Shown one piece after another: positions 45,694-54,913 of a DNA stretch of 64,000 nucleotides. Within the stretch, counting starts at the first letter, position 1, and each line of letters begins with the position of its first letter. Location: contig NZ_JAUJUJ010000009.1 of assembly GCF_030711595.1 (NCBI RefSeq), positions 22,994-86,993 of the forward strand, given 5' to 3'. The translations under genes were made by a program, and so were the position numbers. The notes beneath the pieces were generated by a model. The model did not search any database. It worked only from the letters and a program-made list of their open reading frames with translations, and had not been told where the DNA came from. This DNA is from Stenotrophomonas sp. YIM B06876. GTDB taxonomy: Bacteria; Pseudomonadota; Gammaproteobacteria; Xanthomonadales; Xanthomonadaceae.

Positions 45694-47373
45694 ATGAACA
45701 CTGAAGCCAGTTCTTCCCTGCCGCCGCGCGAGGCGATGGAATTCGACGTTGTCATTGTCGGCGGTGGTCCCGCCGGGCTGGCCACGGCCATCCGCCTGCG
45801 GCAGCTGGCCGTGGAGAAAGCCCGGGAACTGTCGGTATGCGTGCTGGAGAAGGGGTCCGAGCCCGGCGCGCACATCCTGTCCGGCGCGATCATGGACCCG
45901 CAGGCCCTGACCGAGCTGTTCCCGGACTGGCAAGAACGCGGCGCGCCGCTGAAGCAGGCCGTCACCCGCGACGAGTTCCTGTTCCTGAGCGAAACCGGCG
46001 CCCGGGCCACCCCGCATGCACTGCTGCCGGAGTGCTTCCACAACCAGGGCAACTTCATCGTCAGCCTGGGCGAAGTGACGCGCTGGCTGGCGCAGCAGGC
46101 CGAAGCGCTGGAAGTGGCGATCTTCCCCGGCTTCGCCGCCGCCGAAGTGCTGTATGACGACGCCGGCGCGGTGATGGGCGTGGCCACCGGCGATATGGGC
46201 ATCCGCAAGGACGGCTCGCACGGCCCCAACTACGAGCGCGGCATGGAGCTGCACGCCAAGTACACGGTTTTCGCCGAAGGCTCGCGCGGGCATCTGGGCC
46301 GCCAGCTGATCAGCAGGTACAAGCTCGACGAAGGCCGCGACCCGCAGGCCTACGGCCTGGGCATCAAGGAGCTGTGGCAGATCGACCCGGCCAGGCACGA
46401 GCCGGGCCTGGTGGTGCACACCGCCGGCTGGCCGCTGGCCAGCGACACCTATGGCGGCTCGTTCCTGTACCACGCCGACGGCGGCAAGGTCGCCATCGGT
46501 TTCGTGGTCGGGCTGGACTACAAGAACCCGTGGCTGAGCCCGTTCGAGGAATTCCAGCGCTTCAAGACCCATCCGGCCATCCGCAAGCATCTGGAGGGCG
46601 GCAAGCGCATCGCCTACGGCGCCCGCGCGATCACCGCCGGCGGCATCCTGGCGCTGCCCAAGACCGTGTTCCCGGGTGGCGCGCTGGTCGGCTGCGAAGC
46701 CGGCTACCTCAATGCCAGCCGCATCAAGGGCAGCCATGCCGCGATCAAGACCGGGATGATGGCTGCCGAGGCCGTGTTCGACGCGCTGGCCGCCGGCCGT
46801 TCGCGCGACGAGCTGGGCGCCTATCCGGAAGCGTTCGAGAACAGCTGGCTGAAGACCGAGCTGCTGCAATCGAAGAACTTCAAACAGTGGTTCAAGAAGG
46901 GCCGTGGCCTGGCCACGCTGATGACCGGCATCGAACAGTGGCTGCTGCCCAAGCTGGGCATCCGCAACGCGCCGTGGACGCTCCACCGCACCCAGGCCGA
47001 CCACGAATGCCTGGAGCCGGCCGCCAAGCACGCGAAGATCGATTACCCGAAGCCGGACAACGTGCTCACCTTCGACCGCCTGAGCTCGGTGTTCCTGTCC
47101 TCGACCAACCACGAGGAAGACCAGCCCAGCCACCTGACGCTGAAAGACGCGGCGATTCCGGTGTCGCTCAACCTGCCGGTCTATGGCGGCCCGGAAGCGC
47201 GCTACTGTCCGGCCGGGGTGTACGAGTTCGTCGGCGAAGGGGCCGATACCCGACTGCAGATCAACGCCCAGAACTGCGTGCACTGCAAGAGCTGTGACAT
47301 CAAGGATCCGACCCAGAACATCGTGTGGGTCACGCCGCAAGGTGGTGGCGGCCCCAATTACCCGGCGATGTAA
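45694..47373 (+). CDS. Electron transfer flavoprotein-ubiquinone oxidoreductase
   Basis: 559 aa. N-terminal FAD motif DVVIVGGGPAGLATAIRL, the ubiquinone-binding region in the middle (TAGGILALPKTVFPGGALVG), and a C-terminal [4Fe-4S] cluster with cysteines in YCPAGVYE and NCVHCKSCDIKDP. It transfers electrons from ETF, reduced by acyl-CoA dehydrogenases such as GcdH, to the membrane quinone pool. Confidence 0.96.
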   Translation: MNTEASSSLPPREAMEFDVVIVGGGPAGLATAIRLRQLAVEKARELSVCVLEKGSEPGAHILSGAIMDPQALTELFPDWQERGAPLKQAVTRDEFLFLSETGARATPHALLPECFHNQGNFIVSLGEVTRWLAQQAEALEVAIFPGFAAAEVLYDDAGAVMGVATGDMGIRKDGSHGPNYERGMELHAKYTVFAEGSRGHLGRQLISRYKLDEGRDPQAYGLGIKELWQIDPARHEPGLVVHTAGWPLASDTYGGSFLYHADGGKVAIGFVVGLDYKNPWLSPFEEFQRFKTHPAIRKHLEGGKRIAYGARAITAGGILALPKTVFPGGALVGCEAGYLNASRIKGSHAAIKTGMMAAEAVFDALAAGRSRDELGAYPEAFENSWLKTELLQSKNFKQWFKKGRGLATLMTGIEQWLLPKLGIRNAPWTLHRTQADHECLEPAAKHAKIDYPKPDNVLTFDRLSSVFLSSTNHEEDQPSHLTLKDAAIPVSLNLPVYGGPEARYCPAGVYEFVGEGADTRLQINAQNCVHCKSCDIKDPTQNIVWVTPQGGGGPNYPAM

Positions 47374-47379
47374 GCCACG

Positions 47380-47409
47380 TCTCCCTCTCCCGCATACGGG
47401 AGAGGGAGA
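47380..47409. repeat. Perfect 13-bp hairpin after the ETF oxidoreductase gene
   Basis: TCTCCCTCTCCCG-CATA-CGGGAGAGGGAGA, a perfect 13-bp stem with a 4-nt loop, starting 6 nt after the stop. There is no T-tract, so it is a REP-like or mRNA-stabilising hairpin rather than a classical terminator. Confidence 0.8.
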
Positions 47410-47410
47410 A

Positions 47411-47459
47411 CCGGAAGCCGGAAGCCGGAAGCCGGAAGCCGGAAGCCGGAAGCCGGAAG
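47411..47459. repeat. Seven perfect tandem copies of CCGGAAG
   Basis: A 49-bp run of the 7-mer CCGGAAG with no mismatches directly follows the hairpin. It is outside any coding sequence, ~160 bp upstream of the cytochrome gene. Perfect tandem heptamers are prone to slippage. Confidence 0.95.
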
Positions 47460-47618
47460 AGGGTTTTTGACCCTCCCTTCTCCTGCAAGGGGGCTGCAGC
47501 CGCTTTTCTGGGGGAAGTTGCCCGCAGGACGGATGAGCTTTGGCTTTGCGTTGCCCGCCACCTGCGGCGATCATGCGCACGGCCCACCTGCGCGGCCGCC
47601 GCCTGCAACGAGGAAACG

Positions 47619-48011
47619 ATGTTCCGCCTGCCATTGCCAGCGCTGATCTGCCTGATGCTGGCCGCCTGCGGCGACCGCGATGCGCTGTCCTCCACCGCCG
47701 GGCTGGACCCGCACCAGCAGGAGCTGCATCGTGCCTTCGCCATCTGTGCCGGCTGCCATGACACCCGCCCGGAACTGGGCAACCGCTTCGGTCCCAACCT
47801 GCATGGCGTCGTTGGCCGCAAGGCCGGCACCGCACCCGGCTATCACTATTCCGATGCCATGAAGGCCAGTGGCATCATCTGGGATGCGCAGACGCTGGAT
47901 GCCTTCCTCAAATCCCCCACGCAGAAAGTCCCCGGCACCAGGATGGTCAACGCCACCGCCGACCCGGCGCGGCGCAAAGCGGTGATCGAATACCTGTCGC
48001 AACAGAAGTAG
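47619..48011 (+). CDS. Class I cytochrome c lipoprotein
   Basis: 130 aa. Lipoprotein signal ALICLMLAACGD with lipobox LAAC. One haem-binding CAGCH (residues ~45-49) is followed by PNLHGVVGRKAG, the mitochondrial-type cytochrome c loop, and the axial Met in VPGTRMVNA. It is an electron carrier anchored in the cell envelope. AGGAAAC precedes the ATG. It may accept electrons from the respiratory chain; the partner is unknown. Confidence 0.92.
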   Translation: MFRLPLPALICLMLAACGDRDALSSTAGLDPHQQELHRAFAICAGCHDTRPELGNRFGPNLHGVVGRKAGTAPGYHYSDAMKASGIIWDAQTLDAFLKSPTQKVPGTRMVNATADPARRKAVIEYLSQQK

Positions 48012-48088
48012 CCCGGCAGCGGACAGCCAGCCCACTGCGGCAGATCGACCGGTCGCGCCAGCAACAGCAGCACGCCGCAAACACCGGA

Positions 48089-49723
48089 TTACATTCCCAT
48101 CGCCGGCGCGTGCGGGCTGTGACTTCGCTGTTCCTGTAGCGCCCGTTCCTGTTCCCGTTGCTGCGCCTGTTGTTCATTGACCTGGTCGAGCCGGTTGAAC
48201 GAGGTCTCGACCGGCGTCTGCGCCGCCGCCACCGTGTCCACATGCGCCATTTTCCGCGCGGGATCATCCATCTTTCCCTGCACCACGAACAGGGTGCCTC
48301 CAGCCGCCGCATGCGTGCCGTGCCGGCTGAGCAGTACGTGATCGACCCGGGTCAATCCATGCTGCTTGGCAACCGGCAACAAGCTGGCGGCAATCCGCTC
48401 GCTCACCTCGTCAAAGCGCCGTCCATGGGCGGTGTCGAGCCGCTCCACCCCCTGGCGGATCTGCTGATGAAGTCCGTGGTCGGGATGACCCGGCTGGTCC
48501 GGGCCAAATCTGGGTGGAGGCGGGGCGGGCGCCAGCCGCTCAGACGGATTCGCCGGCACCGGGCCGATCACTACCGGCTGTCGCGCGAACCGGCCGTTGA
48601 GTACTTCATCGCGCGGCTCGGCGTTGAACGGGTCGGCAACATTGGCCATGCGCCCAGGCACCAGTCGCTCCACGTAGCCGTCCGGCTGCAAACGATCGAC
48701 CCTGCGGCCCATCCGGTACAACAACATCCCTTCCTCGGAGCGATGGATCACGTTGAGACGTGGATCATCCGGCTCAGGCTGCTTTTCCAGCAATGGTTTG
48801 TCGCTGAGGGCATTGAGGTAGTCGACAACCAGATTGCCACTCCGGCTGCCCAACCCGTCGCGGTGATAGCTGCCGCCAATATCGGAGTGGGCGCCGGCCA
48901 CAATGACGCCAAGGAAGCGGCCATCGCCGGTCATTCCCGGATCGATGATGCGGGTGGACTTGAACAGTACCCGGTGCTCATCCGCGGCCGTGATCTGCAT
49001 GCCGGAGATCACTGACGGGGGCAGGCGCCGATCTTTTTCGTTGACCGGCTGCCCCGTACCCACCGGATCGAACAGGGCCACCGCCTGCGCTACCTGGCCC
49101 GGGGTCACCAGCGGCGGGTTGCCATAGGCAACGCTTTTGATCTGGCCTTGGGAATCCCGTTCGTAGGTCGCTCCCAGCGGATCCTGGATTCCACGCTCAT
49201 GAACCAGGCGAGTGAATCCTGCAGCCTGCTCCGCACCGCGACTGAAGCCGGTCGACGCTACTTGAATATCGACATCGGAATTTTCACGCTTCCACGCCCC
49301 CGCCTGATTAATGAATTTTTCGTACATCTCCTCAAGGCGCGCATCGTAGGTATGTCCCTTGGCACCGTCGATCGTCCTCCCCCACCAGCCCGCCTGGGTA
49401 CCCGGTCCGGCAACATAGCCGGACCTGACCGAGCCCATTCCCTGCTCGTTCAACACTTTGATGGATGCATCCAGCTTCGCGACATTGGTAGGGTGATGTG
49501 GATCACGGGTCACATCATTTCCGGTGCCATCAAACGCCGCGAGGTAGAGACGGGAGTTCGGTCTATTGGCCGTCAGAAATACCGGCGCATGCATGCCTGA
49601 CAAAGCCTCATTTGCTTCCCGATAGCTGTTCAGTTCGCGGTCGCTGACCTGATAGTGAGCAACGCCATCCTTCACTATTCCGTCCGCGTCGAGCCGGTGC
49701 TTATCGGTCAAATCCTGGCTCAT
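48089..49723 (-). CDS. DUF2235-type lipase effector with C-terminal XVIPCD-like type IV secretion signal
   Basis: 544 aa. The N-terminal ~330 residues are an alpha/beta hydrolase: YLAAFDGTGNDV, the nucleophile in STGFSRGAEQ (GxSxG) and the acid/base region in AGAHSDIGGSY. The C-terminal ~120 residues have the features of XVIPCD, the signal for the Xanthomonadales antibacterial T4SS: SERIAASLLPVAKQHGL, TRVDHVLLS, TLFVVQGKMDDPA, VDTVAAAQTPVE, then a Gln-rich tail. Expected role: a phospholipase injected into rival bacteria. The T4SS itself is not in the window. An immunity lipoprotein gene lies 14 nt upstream. Confidence 0.85.
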   Translation of the reverse strand: MSQDLTDKHRLDADGIVKDGVAHYQVSDRELNSYREANEALSGMHAPVFLTANRPNSRLYLAAFDGTGNDVTRDPHHPTNVAKLDASIKVLNEQGMGSVRSGYVAGPGTQAGWWGRTIDGAKGHTYDARLEEMYEKFINQAGAWKRENSDVDIQVASTGFSRGAEQAAGFTRLVHERGIQDPLGATYERDSQGQIKSVAYGNPPLVTPGQVAQAVALFDPVGTGQPVNEKDRRLPPSVISGMQITAADEHRVLFKSTRIIDPGMTGDGRFLGVIVAGAHSDIGGSYHRDGLGSRSGNLVVDYLNALSDKPLLEKQPEPDDPRLNVIHRSEEGMLLYRMGRRVDRLQPDGYVERLVPGRMANVADPFNAEPRDEVLNGRFARQPVVIGPVPANPSERLAPAPPPPRFGPDQPGHPDHGLHQQIRQGVERLDTAHGRRFDEVSERIAASLLPVAKQHGLTRVDHVLLSRHGTHAAAGGTLFVVQGKMDDPARKMAHVDTVAAAQTPVETSFNRLDQVNEQQAQQREQERALQEQRSHSPHAPAMGM

Positions 49724-49737
49724 TTCGCTTCCTGCGA

Positions 49738-50373
49738 TTAGTAGCTTCTCGTGAAAACAAGGAAAAGATCATCCCGACCTGTGCTGTACCTGTTTCCGGC
49801 CATCTGCTCCGACTTTGTCGGAATCAGCGCCTTGAAATAGACGCTGACGGTGCGGTCGTTGACCTCGACAAAAATACTTGGCCCACCAATCAGTCCCTGC
49901 TTGAACATGCCATCAGGCAGCTCTTCGTCGGGAATCCTGTGCAACGCAATTTCATCTTTGAAGATCCTGCCAACATCAACCTCTGCCTCGTGCCGGGCAC
50001 CATCCAACGAGATCCACTTCAGCTGGGCGGACGAGGGGAAGTTCTGCACGCCGATATAGGACGCAAATCCCCAGTTTTCCCGGTAATCCGGGCCGAGCGG
50101 CGCGGGTGCAGATGCGCGCTCATAGGAGTGCGTGAACCCATGGTTGTCGTAGACCACCGAGCATGCCTGCGTGTTGTAGCAGTGGGCCTCGAAGTCATGA
50201 CGCTTGAAGCGCAGCGGTAGCACGTTGCCATTGACGGTGCGGCTGCGCTTGTCCATGACGGGTGCATCGGAAGATCGAACAGGCGCATTCGATTGAGCTG
50301 GCATGGCGGTAGTGCATCCTGTAACGGAGGTCGCGAGAACAGCGAAAGCCAAACAAGTCGCGGCGCGTCGCAT
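49738..50373 (-). CDS. Probable immunity lipoprotein for the lipase effector
   Basis: 211 aa. Lipoprotein signal ATCLAFAVLATSVTGCTT (lipobox VTGC) points to the periplasm, where a membrane-attacking lipase would act. The mature part is mostly beta (VNGNVLPLRFKRHDFEAHC, CSVVYDNHGFTHSY, DVGRIFKDEIALHRIP), with two cysteines close together. It precedes the effector by 14 nt on the same strand, the usual effector-immunity order. I do not recognise a named family; the role is inferred from position, signal and size. Confidence 0.72.
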   Translation of the reverse strand: MRRAATCLAFAVLATSVTGCTTAMPAQSNAPVRSSDAPVMDKRSRTVNGNVLPLRFKRHDFEAHCYNTQACSVVYDNHGFTHSYERASAPAPLGPDYRENWGFASYIGVQNFPSSAQLKWISLDGARHEAEVDVGRIFKDEIALHRIPDEELPDGMFKQGLIGGPSIFVEVNDRTVSVYFKALIPTKSEQMAGNRYSTGRDDLFLVFTRSY

Positions 50374-51414
50374 GAAGTTCCTTGCGCAGAATTGGGCCCA
50401 GGGAACTATAGCCCAGGCCTCCAACAGCACTGCGTAGGAAAACCCTTACGTCTTTCCCCAGACTGCAGCGTCGACACCTGAGGGACCACGTTCTCTCTTG
50501 AGGTCCGTGCCCTGCATCACACAGGCTGGCCGGATATCCGAAAGACACCTGCGGTCGGTGATCGCGTGGCGATGCGCGAAGACCACGGGTCGCGACCCTC
50601 GATTCTCTCCGGGTCACCCTGCAAAGGAGTGGAAACAGACATGGCGCGCTGATTCAAGGACGCAATGACGCAATAGCGACGCAAGCGTGCCCAGCTCCCG
50701 CGCAGCCGGGCATCCGTTGTGGTGGTGGTTCTGACTGGAAAACGCCGCGGCAATACCGCGGCGTTGTAGTGATCGCCAGGGGTGCGCGGGAAACGCTCGC
50801 GACCGATGCCGGCGCGGCCCTGGGCCTGGCCGATCTGGCCGCGCATCGCTGGCGTGGCTGGCCAACAGTGAAGGCGAGCCGGTGCTGCGGGCGGGCGAAA
50901 ATCTGCAGGCGGTGAGCGACGGACCGATGTTCCGCCATGGCCGGCGTTCGCTGGAAGCGCGAGTGGGCGATACCGACACCCTCGCCACGATCGCGGCCGC
51001 CGCGCCGCGCGCCCGGACTACAAGCCCTGCGCCTGCCGCCGGTGGACGTTGCCGAGCGGGAACAGGCCGGCTGGCAGGTCGCCATCCACGGCCAGTGCCG
51101 CGCCCTGCTCGGCCCTGCCGGCGAACACGTCGGACTGGCCGCCACCCCACTCTGGCTTCTGGCGGCCGGGCCGACCCGCCCACCACTTCCAGGTTCGCCT
51201 TTGCCCCGCACCGTTACCGCGGCGGCCGGTGGGATGGGGCCATTCGGCCTTACCAGAAGACAACACGAAAGTTCCGCGCCTTCACACCTAATTTATGTAC
51301 TGGTCAGTTTATTATTCAGGGTGGATTGGGGTGGCTAACGGATAATTCACAACTGTCGGAGCGGCCCAGCAACCCGCCGCATTGACCAAACCAATTAAAA
51401 AGGTATTCCCGATT
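50374..51414. other. ~1-kb stretch without an intact gene
   Basis: Possible eroded coding segments occur on the plus strand near 50790-51180 (for example WLANSEGEPVLRAGE and VAEREQAGWQVAIHG in different phases), but none is continuous and no family is recognised. The last ~130 bp before ax21 is AT-rich and should contain its promoter. Confidence 0.45.
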
Positions 51415-51987
51415 ATGAAGACTTCCCTGATTGCGCTTGGCCTGTTGGCCGCCCTGCCGTTTGCCGCTTCCGCTGCCGATGGCCTGTCCTACAACTATGT
51501 GGAAGGCGGCTATGTGAACACCGATGCCAAGGGCGGCGACGCCGACGGCTTCGGTGTGAAGGGCTCGGTCGCCGTGGCGCCGAACTTCCACGTTTTCGGT
51601 GATTACACCTCCCAGGAAACCGATGCCGGCAAGATTGATGTCGACCAGTGGCGTCTGGGTGTGGGCTACAACTACGGCATCGCCCCCAATACCGACCTGC
51701 TGGCCCGCGCCGCGTACCAGAAGTTCGACCCGCAGTACGGCCCGGGCTTCAACGGCTACAGCGCCGAAGTCGGTGCCCGCACCGCGTTCAGCCCGATGTT
51801 CGAAGGCTATGCGCTGGCCGGTTACGAAAACTACAGCAAGAAGCACGGCATCAATCCGGACGGCGAGTTCTACGGCCGCGTTGGTGGCCTGGCCAAGTTC
51901 ACCCCGAACTGGGGCCTGAGCGGCGAGGTCAAGCTGGCCAAGGGTGGCGACAAGGAATGGTTCGTCGGCCCGCGCTTCACCTGGTAA
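51415..51987 (+). CDS. ax21: Ax21-family outer membrane beta-barrel protein
   Basis: 190 aa. A signal peptide (SLIALGLLAALPFAASA) precedes eight or so amphipathic beta strands, the first LSYNYVEGGYVNTD, ending VGPRFTW with the aromatic terminal residue needed for barrel insertion. Size and the opening strand match Ax21 of Xanthomonas/Stenotrophomonas, reported in connection with motility and biofilm; its claimed signalling role is disputed. The upstream AAGG is a weak ribosome-binding site. A terminator follows, so it is monocistronic. Confidence 0.9.
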   Translation: MKTSLIALGLLAALPFAASAADGLSYNYVEGGYVNTDAKGGDADGFGVKGSVAVAPNFHVFGDYTSQETDAGKIDVDQWRLGVGYNYGIAPNTDLLARAAYQKFDPQYGPGFNGYSAEVGARTAFSPMFEGYALAGYENYSKKHGINPDGEFYGRVGGLAKFTPNWGLSGEVKLAKGGDKEWFVGPRFTW

Positions 51988-52036
51988 TTGCTGCACGTTT
52001 CACCGGCGCGAGATTCTCTCTCTCCCCCGCGCCACT

Positions 52037-52066
52037 GAAGCCCGGTCTCCGACCGGGCTTCTTTTT
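52037..52066 (+). terminator. Rho-independent terminator of ax21
   Basis: GAAGCCCGGTC / GACCGGGCTTC perfect stem followed by five T residues, ~50 nt after the ax21 stop. Confidence 0.9.
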
Positions 52067-52238
52067 GCCTGGCGCAAAGCTCCGTATCGCTGCGGCCGGC
52101 GGCGGCACCTGGATGGGCCGGTATCTGCCGCGCCCGACCTCCGCGCGAACGCGGGCGTCGCGTTGCACGCTTCCGGCGCGGTCGGCGGGTGCGCGCCGCG
52201 GCAGGCTGGCGGCCGATATTTGTGAAGCCGCAAAGCAC

Positions 52239-52264
52239 AAAAAAGCCCGGCATCGCCGGGCTTG
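52239..52264 (-). terminator. Rho-independent terminator of gpsA
   Basis: On the minus strand, AAGCCCGGC / GCCGGGCTT stem followed by a T run (TTTTTT), 22 nt after the gpsA stop. Confidence 0.9.
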
Positions 52265-52286
52265 TTGCGTCATCATGCCGTCATTG

Positions 52287-53312
52287 TCACTTGAACAGCG
52301 TGGCCGGGTATTCCGGTTTCTGGTCCCGTGCCAGCAACTGCTGCAGGGCTTCGGCCGGGCTCAGGTCGCCATGCAGCACTGCCCGCACCGCCTGCGAAAT
52401 CGGCAGATCGATGCCATGGCGTTCGGCCTGGCGCATGACCTCATCGGCAGTCTGCACCGATTCCACCACCTGGCCGATTTCACGCACCGCATCGGCCAGT
52501 GTCTGGCCCCGGCCCAGCGCCAGCCCCAACCGCCGGTTGCGCGACAGGTCGCCGGTGCAGGTCAGCACCAGATCGCCGAGGCCGGCCAGGCCCATCAGGG
52601 TTTCCGGCTTGGCACCGATTGCCGCCGCCAGGCGCAGCATTTCATTCAAACCGCGGGTGATCAGGCCGGCCCGGGCATTGAGGCCCAGCTGCATGCCATC
52701 GGCCACACCGGTGGCCACCGCCAGCACGTTCTTCATCGCCCCGCCCAGTTCGGCGCCGACCATGTCATCGCCGGTATAGGCGCGGAACGCCGGGCCATGC
52801 ATGGCTTCGGCCACGCCCTGGGAAAACGCGACATCGTCACCGTGCACGGTGACCGCGGTCGGCAACCCCTGGGTCACCTCCTTGGCAAACGACGGCCCGG
52901 TCACCACGGCCAGCGCCACCTCGGGGCCCAGGACGTCACGTGCCACTTCATGCAGGAAGCGGCCCGAACCGGGCTCGAAGCCCTTGGTCGCCCACGCCAC
53001 GCCGGCCGCGGCCGGTCGCAGTGGCGCCAGCATCCGTACGGTTTCGGCAAACGCGTGCGAGGGCACCACCACCAGGATCCATGCCGCCCCGGCGACCGCT
53101 GCGGCAAGGTCGGTGGTGGCGCGCAGCGTTTCAGGCAGGGCAATCCCCGGCAGATACCGGGGATTGTCGTGGCGCTGGTCGATGGCCTCGATCACGGCCG
53201 CATCGCGTCCCCACAACACGGTCGGATGACCGTGGCGGGCAAGCAGACTGGCCAGGGCAGTGCCCCAGGAACCGGCGCCGAGAACAGCGACTTTTTCTGC
53301 GTTATGGCTCAT
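52287..53312 (-). CDS. gpsA: NAD(P)-dependent glycerol-3-phosphate dehydrogenase
   Basis: 341 aa. N-terminal Rossmann motif [21 protein letters not shown], the GPSFAKEV loop, and the catalytic Lys region [17 protein letters not shown] are intact. It makes sn-glycerol-3-phosphate for phospholipid synthesis. The start at 53312 lies 20 nt after the secB stop, reproducing the secB-gpsA linkage of other gammaproteobacteria. A terminator ends the unit. Confidence 0.96.
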   Translation of the reverse strand: MSHNAEKVAVLGAGSWGTALASLLARHGHPTVLWGRDAAVIEAIDQRHDNPRYLPGIALPETLRATTDLAAAVAGAAWILVVVPSHAFAETVRMLAPLRPAAAGVAWATKGFEPGSGRFLHEVARDVLGPEVALAVVTGPSFAKEVTQGLPTAVTVHGDDVAFSQGVAEAMHGPAFRAYTGDDMVGAELGGAMKNVLAVATGVADGMQLGLNARAGLITRGLNEMLRLAAAIGAKPETLMGLAGLGDLVLTCTGDLSRNRRLGLALGRGQTLADAVREIGQVVESVQTADEVMRQAERHGIDLPISQAVRAVLHGDLSPAEALQQLLARDQKPEYPATLFK

Positions 53313-53332
53313 CCGCGGTAACGGAGCGCCGC

Positions 53333-53854
53333 TCAGGCGTTGCCAGCCGGCTCGGAATCGGCCAGCGAGGTGCCGGCTTCGGCCTGCTCCTGACGCTGGC
53401 GCAGGGTTTCGGCGTACAGGCCTTCGAAGTTGATCGGCTGCAGGTAGAACGGCGGGAAGCCGCCGGCCTGGATCAGGTCGCTGACCAGCGAGCGCACGTA
53501 CGGGAACAGGATGCTCGGGCACTGGGTGCCGAGCAGCACGTCGATCGCCTGCGGTTCCAGACCGACCAGGCCGAACACGCCGGCCTGCTGCACTTCGGCC
53601 ACGTAGGCGGTCTTGTCGCCGGCCTTGCAGGTCAAGGTCACCGCCAGCACGACTTCAAAGGCGTTCTCGGCCAGGCGCTGCACGCGCTGGTTGAGGTTGA
53701 GCTGCAGCTCCGGCTGCACGGCTTCGTTGAACACGGCCGGCGAATTCGGGGATTCGAAAGAAACGTCCTTGACGTAGATCTTCTCGATGGTGAACGCGGG
53801 ACCGGTGGCGGCTTCGGCCGGGGCAACGGCGCCGTTGGTGTTCTCTTCGGACAT
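53333..53854 (-). CDS. secB: Protein-export chaperone SecB
   Basis: 173 aa, slightly long because of an acidic C-terminal tail ([14 protein letters not shown]). [19 protein letters not shown] and the family block [33 protein letters not shown] are intact. SecB keeps precursors unfolded and delivers them to SecA. It sits between the rhodanese gene and gpsA, as in the E. coli yibN-grxC-secB-gpsA cluster, minus grxC. Confidence 0.97.
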   Translation of the reverse strand: MSEENTNGAVAPAEAATGPAFTIEKIYVKDVSFESPNSPAVFNEAVQPELQLNLNQRVQRLAENAFEVVLAVTLTCKAGDKTAYVAEVQQAGVFGLVGLEPQAIDVLLGTQCPSILFPYVRSLVSDLIQAGGFPPFYLQPINFEGLYAETLRQRQEQAEAGTSLADSEPAGNA

Positions 53855-53957
53855 TTCTCAAGACTCCAGAACTGACTGTTCAATGAATGGGATTGTTACA
53901 TCCCTTGCGATGGGGGCACGCCGCAGCATGCACAAGCCCTTCACAGGAATTTAGTGC

Positions 53958-54395
53958 TCAGGCGCGGCCTTTGACCAGCGGCAGATCCGCGGCCTGCCAC
54001 GCCGGCAGACCGCCATCAAGCACGAACACCTGCTCGAATCCGGCTTTCTTCAGCGTCTTGGCGGCGGTGCCGGACGCATTGCCGGTGCGGCATACCAGCA
54101 CCACCGGCGACTGCCGGGCCGCGGCCAGCAGCTTGTGCGTGGGTGTGAGCTGGCTCGCCAGCACATTGCGGCTGCCGGCGATATGGCCTTTCTCGAACTC
54201 GGCCACGCTCGACAGGTCGATCACGGTGGCGCCGCCACTGTTGACCAGACGGGTCAGCTCGGCCGGCTTCAGCGCCTTGTAGCCACGGAACAGACGCCCG
54301 ATCTCGGTGGCGACCAGGGCCACGGTCAGGCCGGCAAGGGCCAGCGACAACATCGGATTTCGGCCAGCGAAGGCCAGCAACTCTTCGTAATTCAC
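53958..54395 (-). CDS. Membrane-anchored rhodanese (YibN-like sulfurtransferase)
   Basis: 145 aa. An N-terminal helix (MLSLALAGLTVALVATEIG) anchors one rhodanese domain (~40-140) with the active-site loop VLVCRTGNASG; Cys is the persulfide carrier. The substrate is unknown. Its place upstream of secB-gpsA matches YibN. Confidence 0.9.
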   Translation of the reverse strand: MNYEELLAFAGRNPMLSLALAGLTVALVATEIGRLFRGYKALKPAELTRLVNSGGATVIDLSSVAEFEKGHIAGSRNVLASQLTPTHKLLAAARQSPVVLVCRTGNASGTAAKTLKKAGFEQVFVLDGGLPAWQAADLPLVKGRA

Positions 54396-54462
54396 TCAGG
54401 TCACGGGGCGATAAGCGGGCGGCGATTGTCGCACAAGCCGGCCGGGCGGCGGCCAGTGGCGC

Positions 54463-54888
54463 TTATTGGCCCTGCCACAGGTCCGGCAGGCCCTGGGTCT
54501 GCCACCAGCGTTTGGCCGCGGGGTCCCAGCGCCAGCGTTCACGCACCTGCACCTGGCGCTCGGCCTGGGTGTTGCGGTTGATCACGCCCATCTCGATCCG
54601 GCGCTCGACGCTGCCATCGGGCAAGACCCCGCCGCCGCTCTCGCGGTAGCTGGAGACCTGCACCTGGCGATAGCGCTCGCGCTGCAGATCGCTCAACGGC
54701 TGCGTCCGCTGCTGTTCGGGATCGACGAATTCCAGCGCACGTTCGAACTCGCTCCAGCGCACCGCCGCCGCGTAGCCGTCCTGGAACTGCAGCAGCTTGG
54801 TGCGCTGGCTGCGGGTGGGACCGGCCGCGGCGGCAGCGCCGGCGACCAGCAACAGCATCACGATGGCAATCTGGACAAGGCGCGGCAT
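54463..54888 (-). CDS. Secreted protein of unknown function
   Basis: 141 aa. Signal peptide (LVQIAIVMLLLVAGAAAAA) followed by a compact domain: LLQFQDGYAAAVRWSEFERA, then VQVSSYRES, RRIEMGVINRN and a terminal VRERWRWDPAAKRWWQ. The NTF2-like helix-then-sheet pattern is suggestive, but I do not recognise a family. The start at 54888 was taken because it begins the signal peptide. It lies 25 nt downstream of the thioesterase gene, likely co-transcribed. Confidence 0.7.
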   Translation of the reverse strand: MPRLVQIAIVMLLLVAGAAAAAGPTRSQRTKLLQFQDGYAAAVRWSEFERALEFVDPEQQRTQPLSDLQRERYRQVQVSSYRESGGGVLPDGSVERRIEMGVINRNTQAERQVQVRERWRWDPAAKRWWQTQGLPDLWQGQ

Positions 54889-54913
54889 ACGACCCCCGGT
54901 GCGATCGCCCATC

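Noticed and set aside
47411..47459. Short CRISPR-like array
   Set aside because: The repeat unit is 7 bp with no spacers, so it is a simple tandem repeat.
50790..51180. Possible decayed gene upstream of ax21
   Set aside because: Segments in different phases look faintly coding, but no family or conserved motif could be named.
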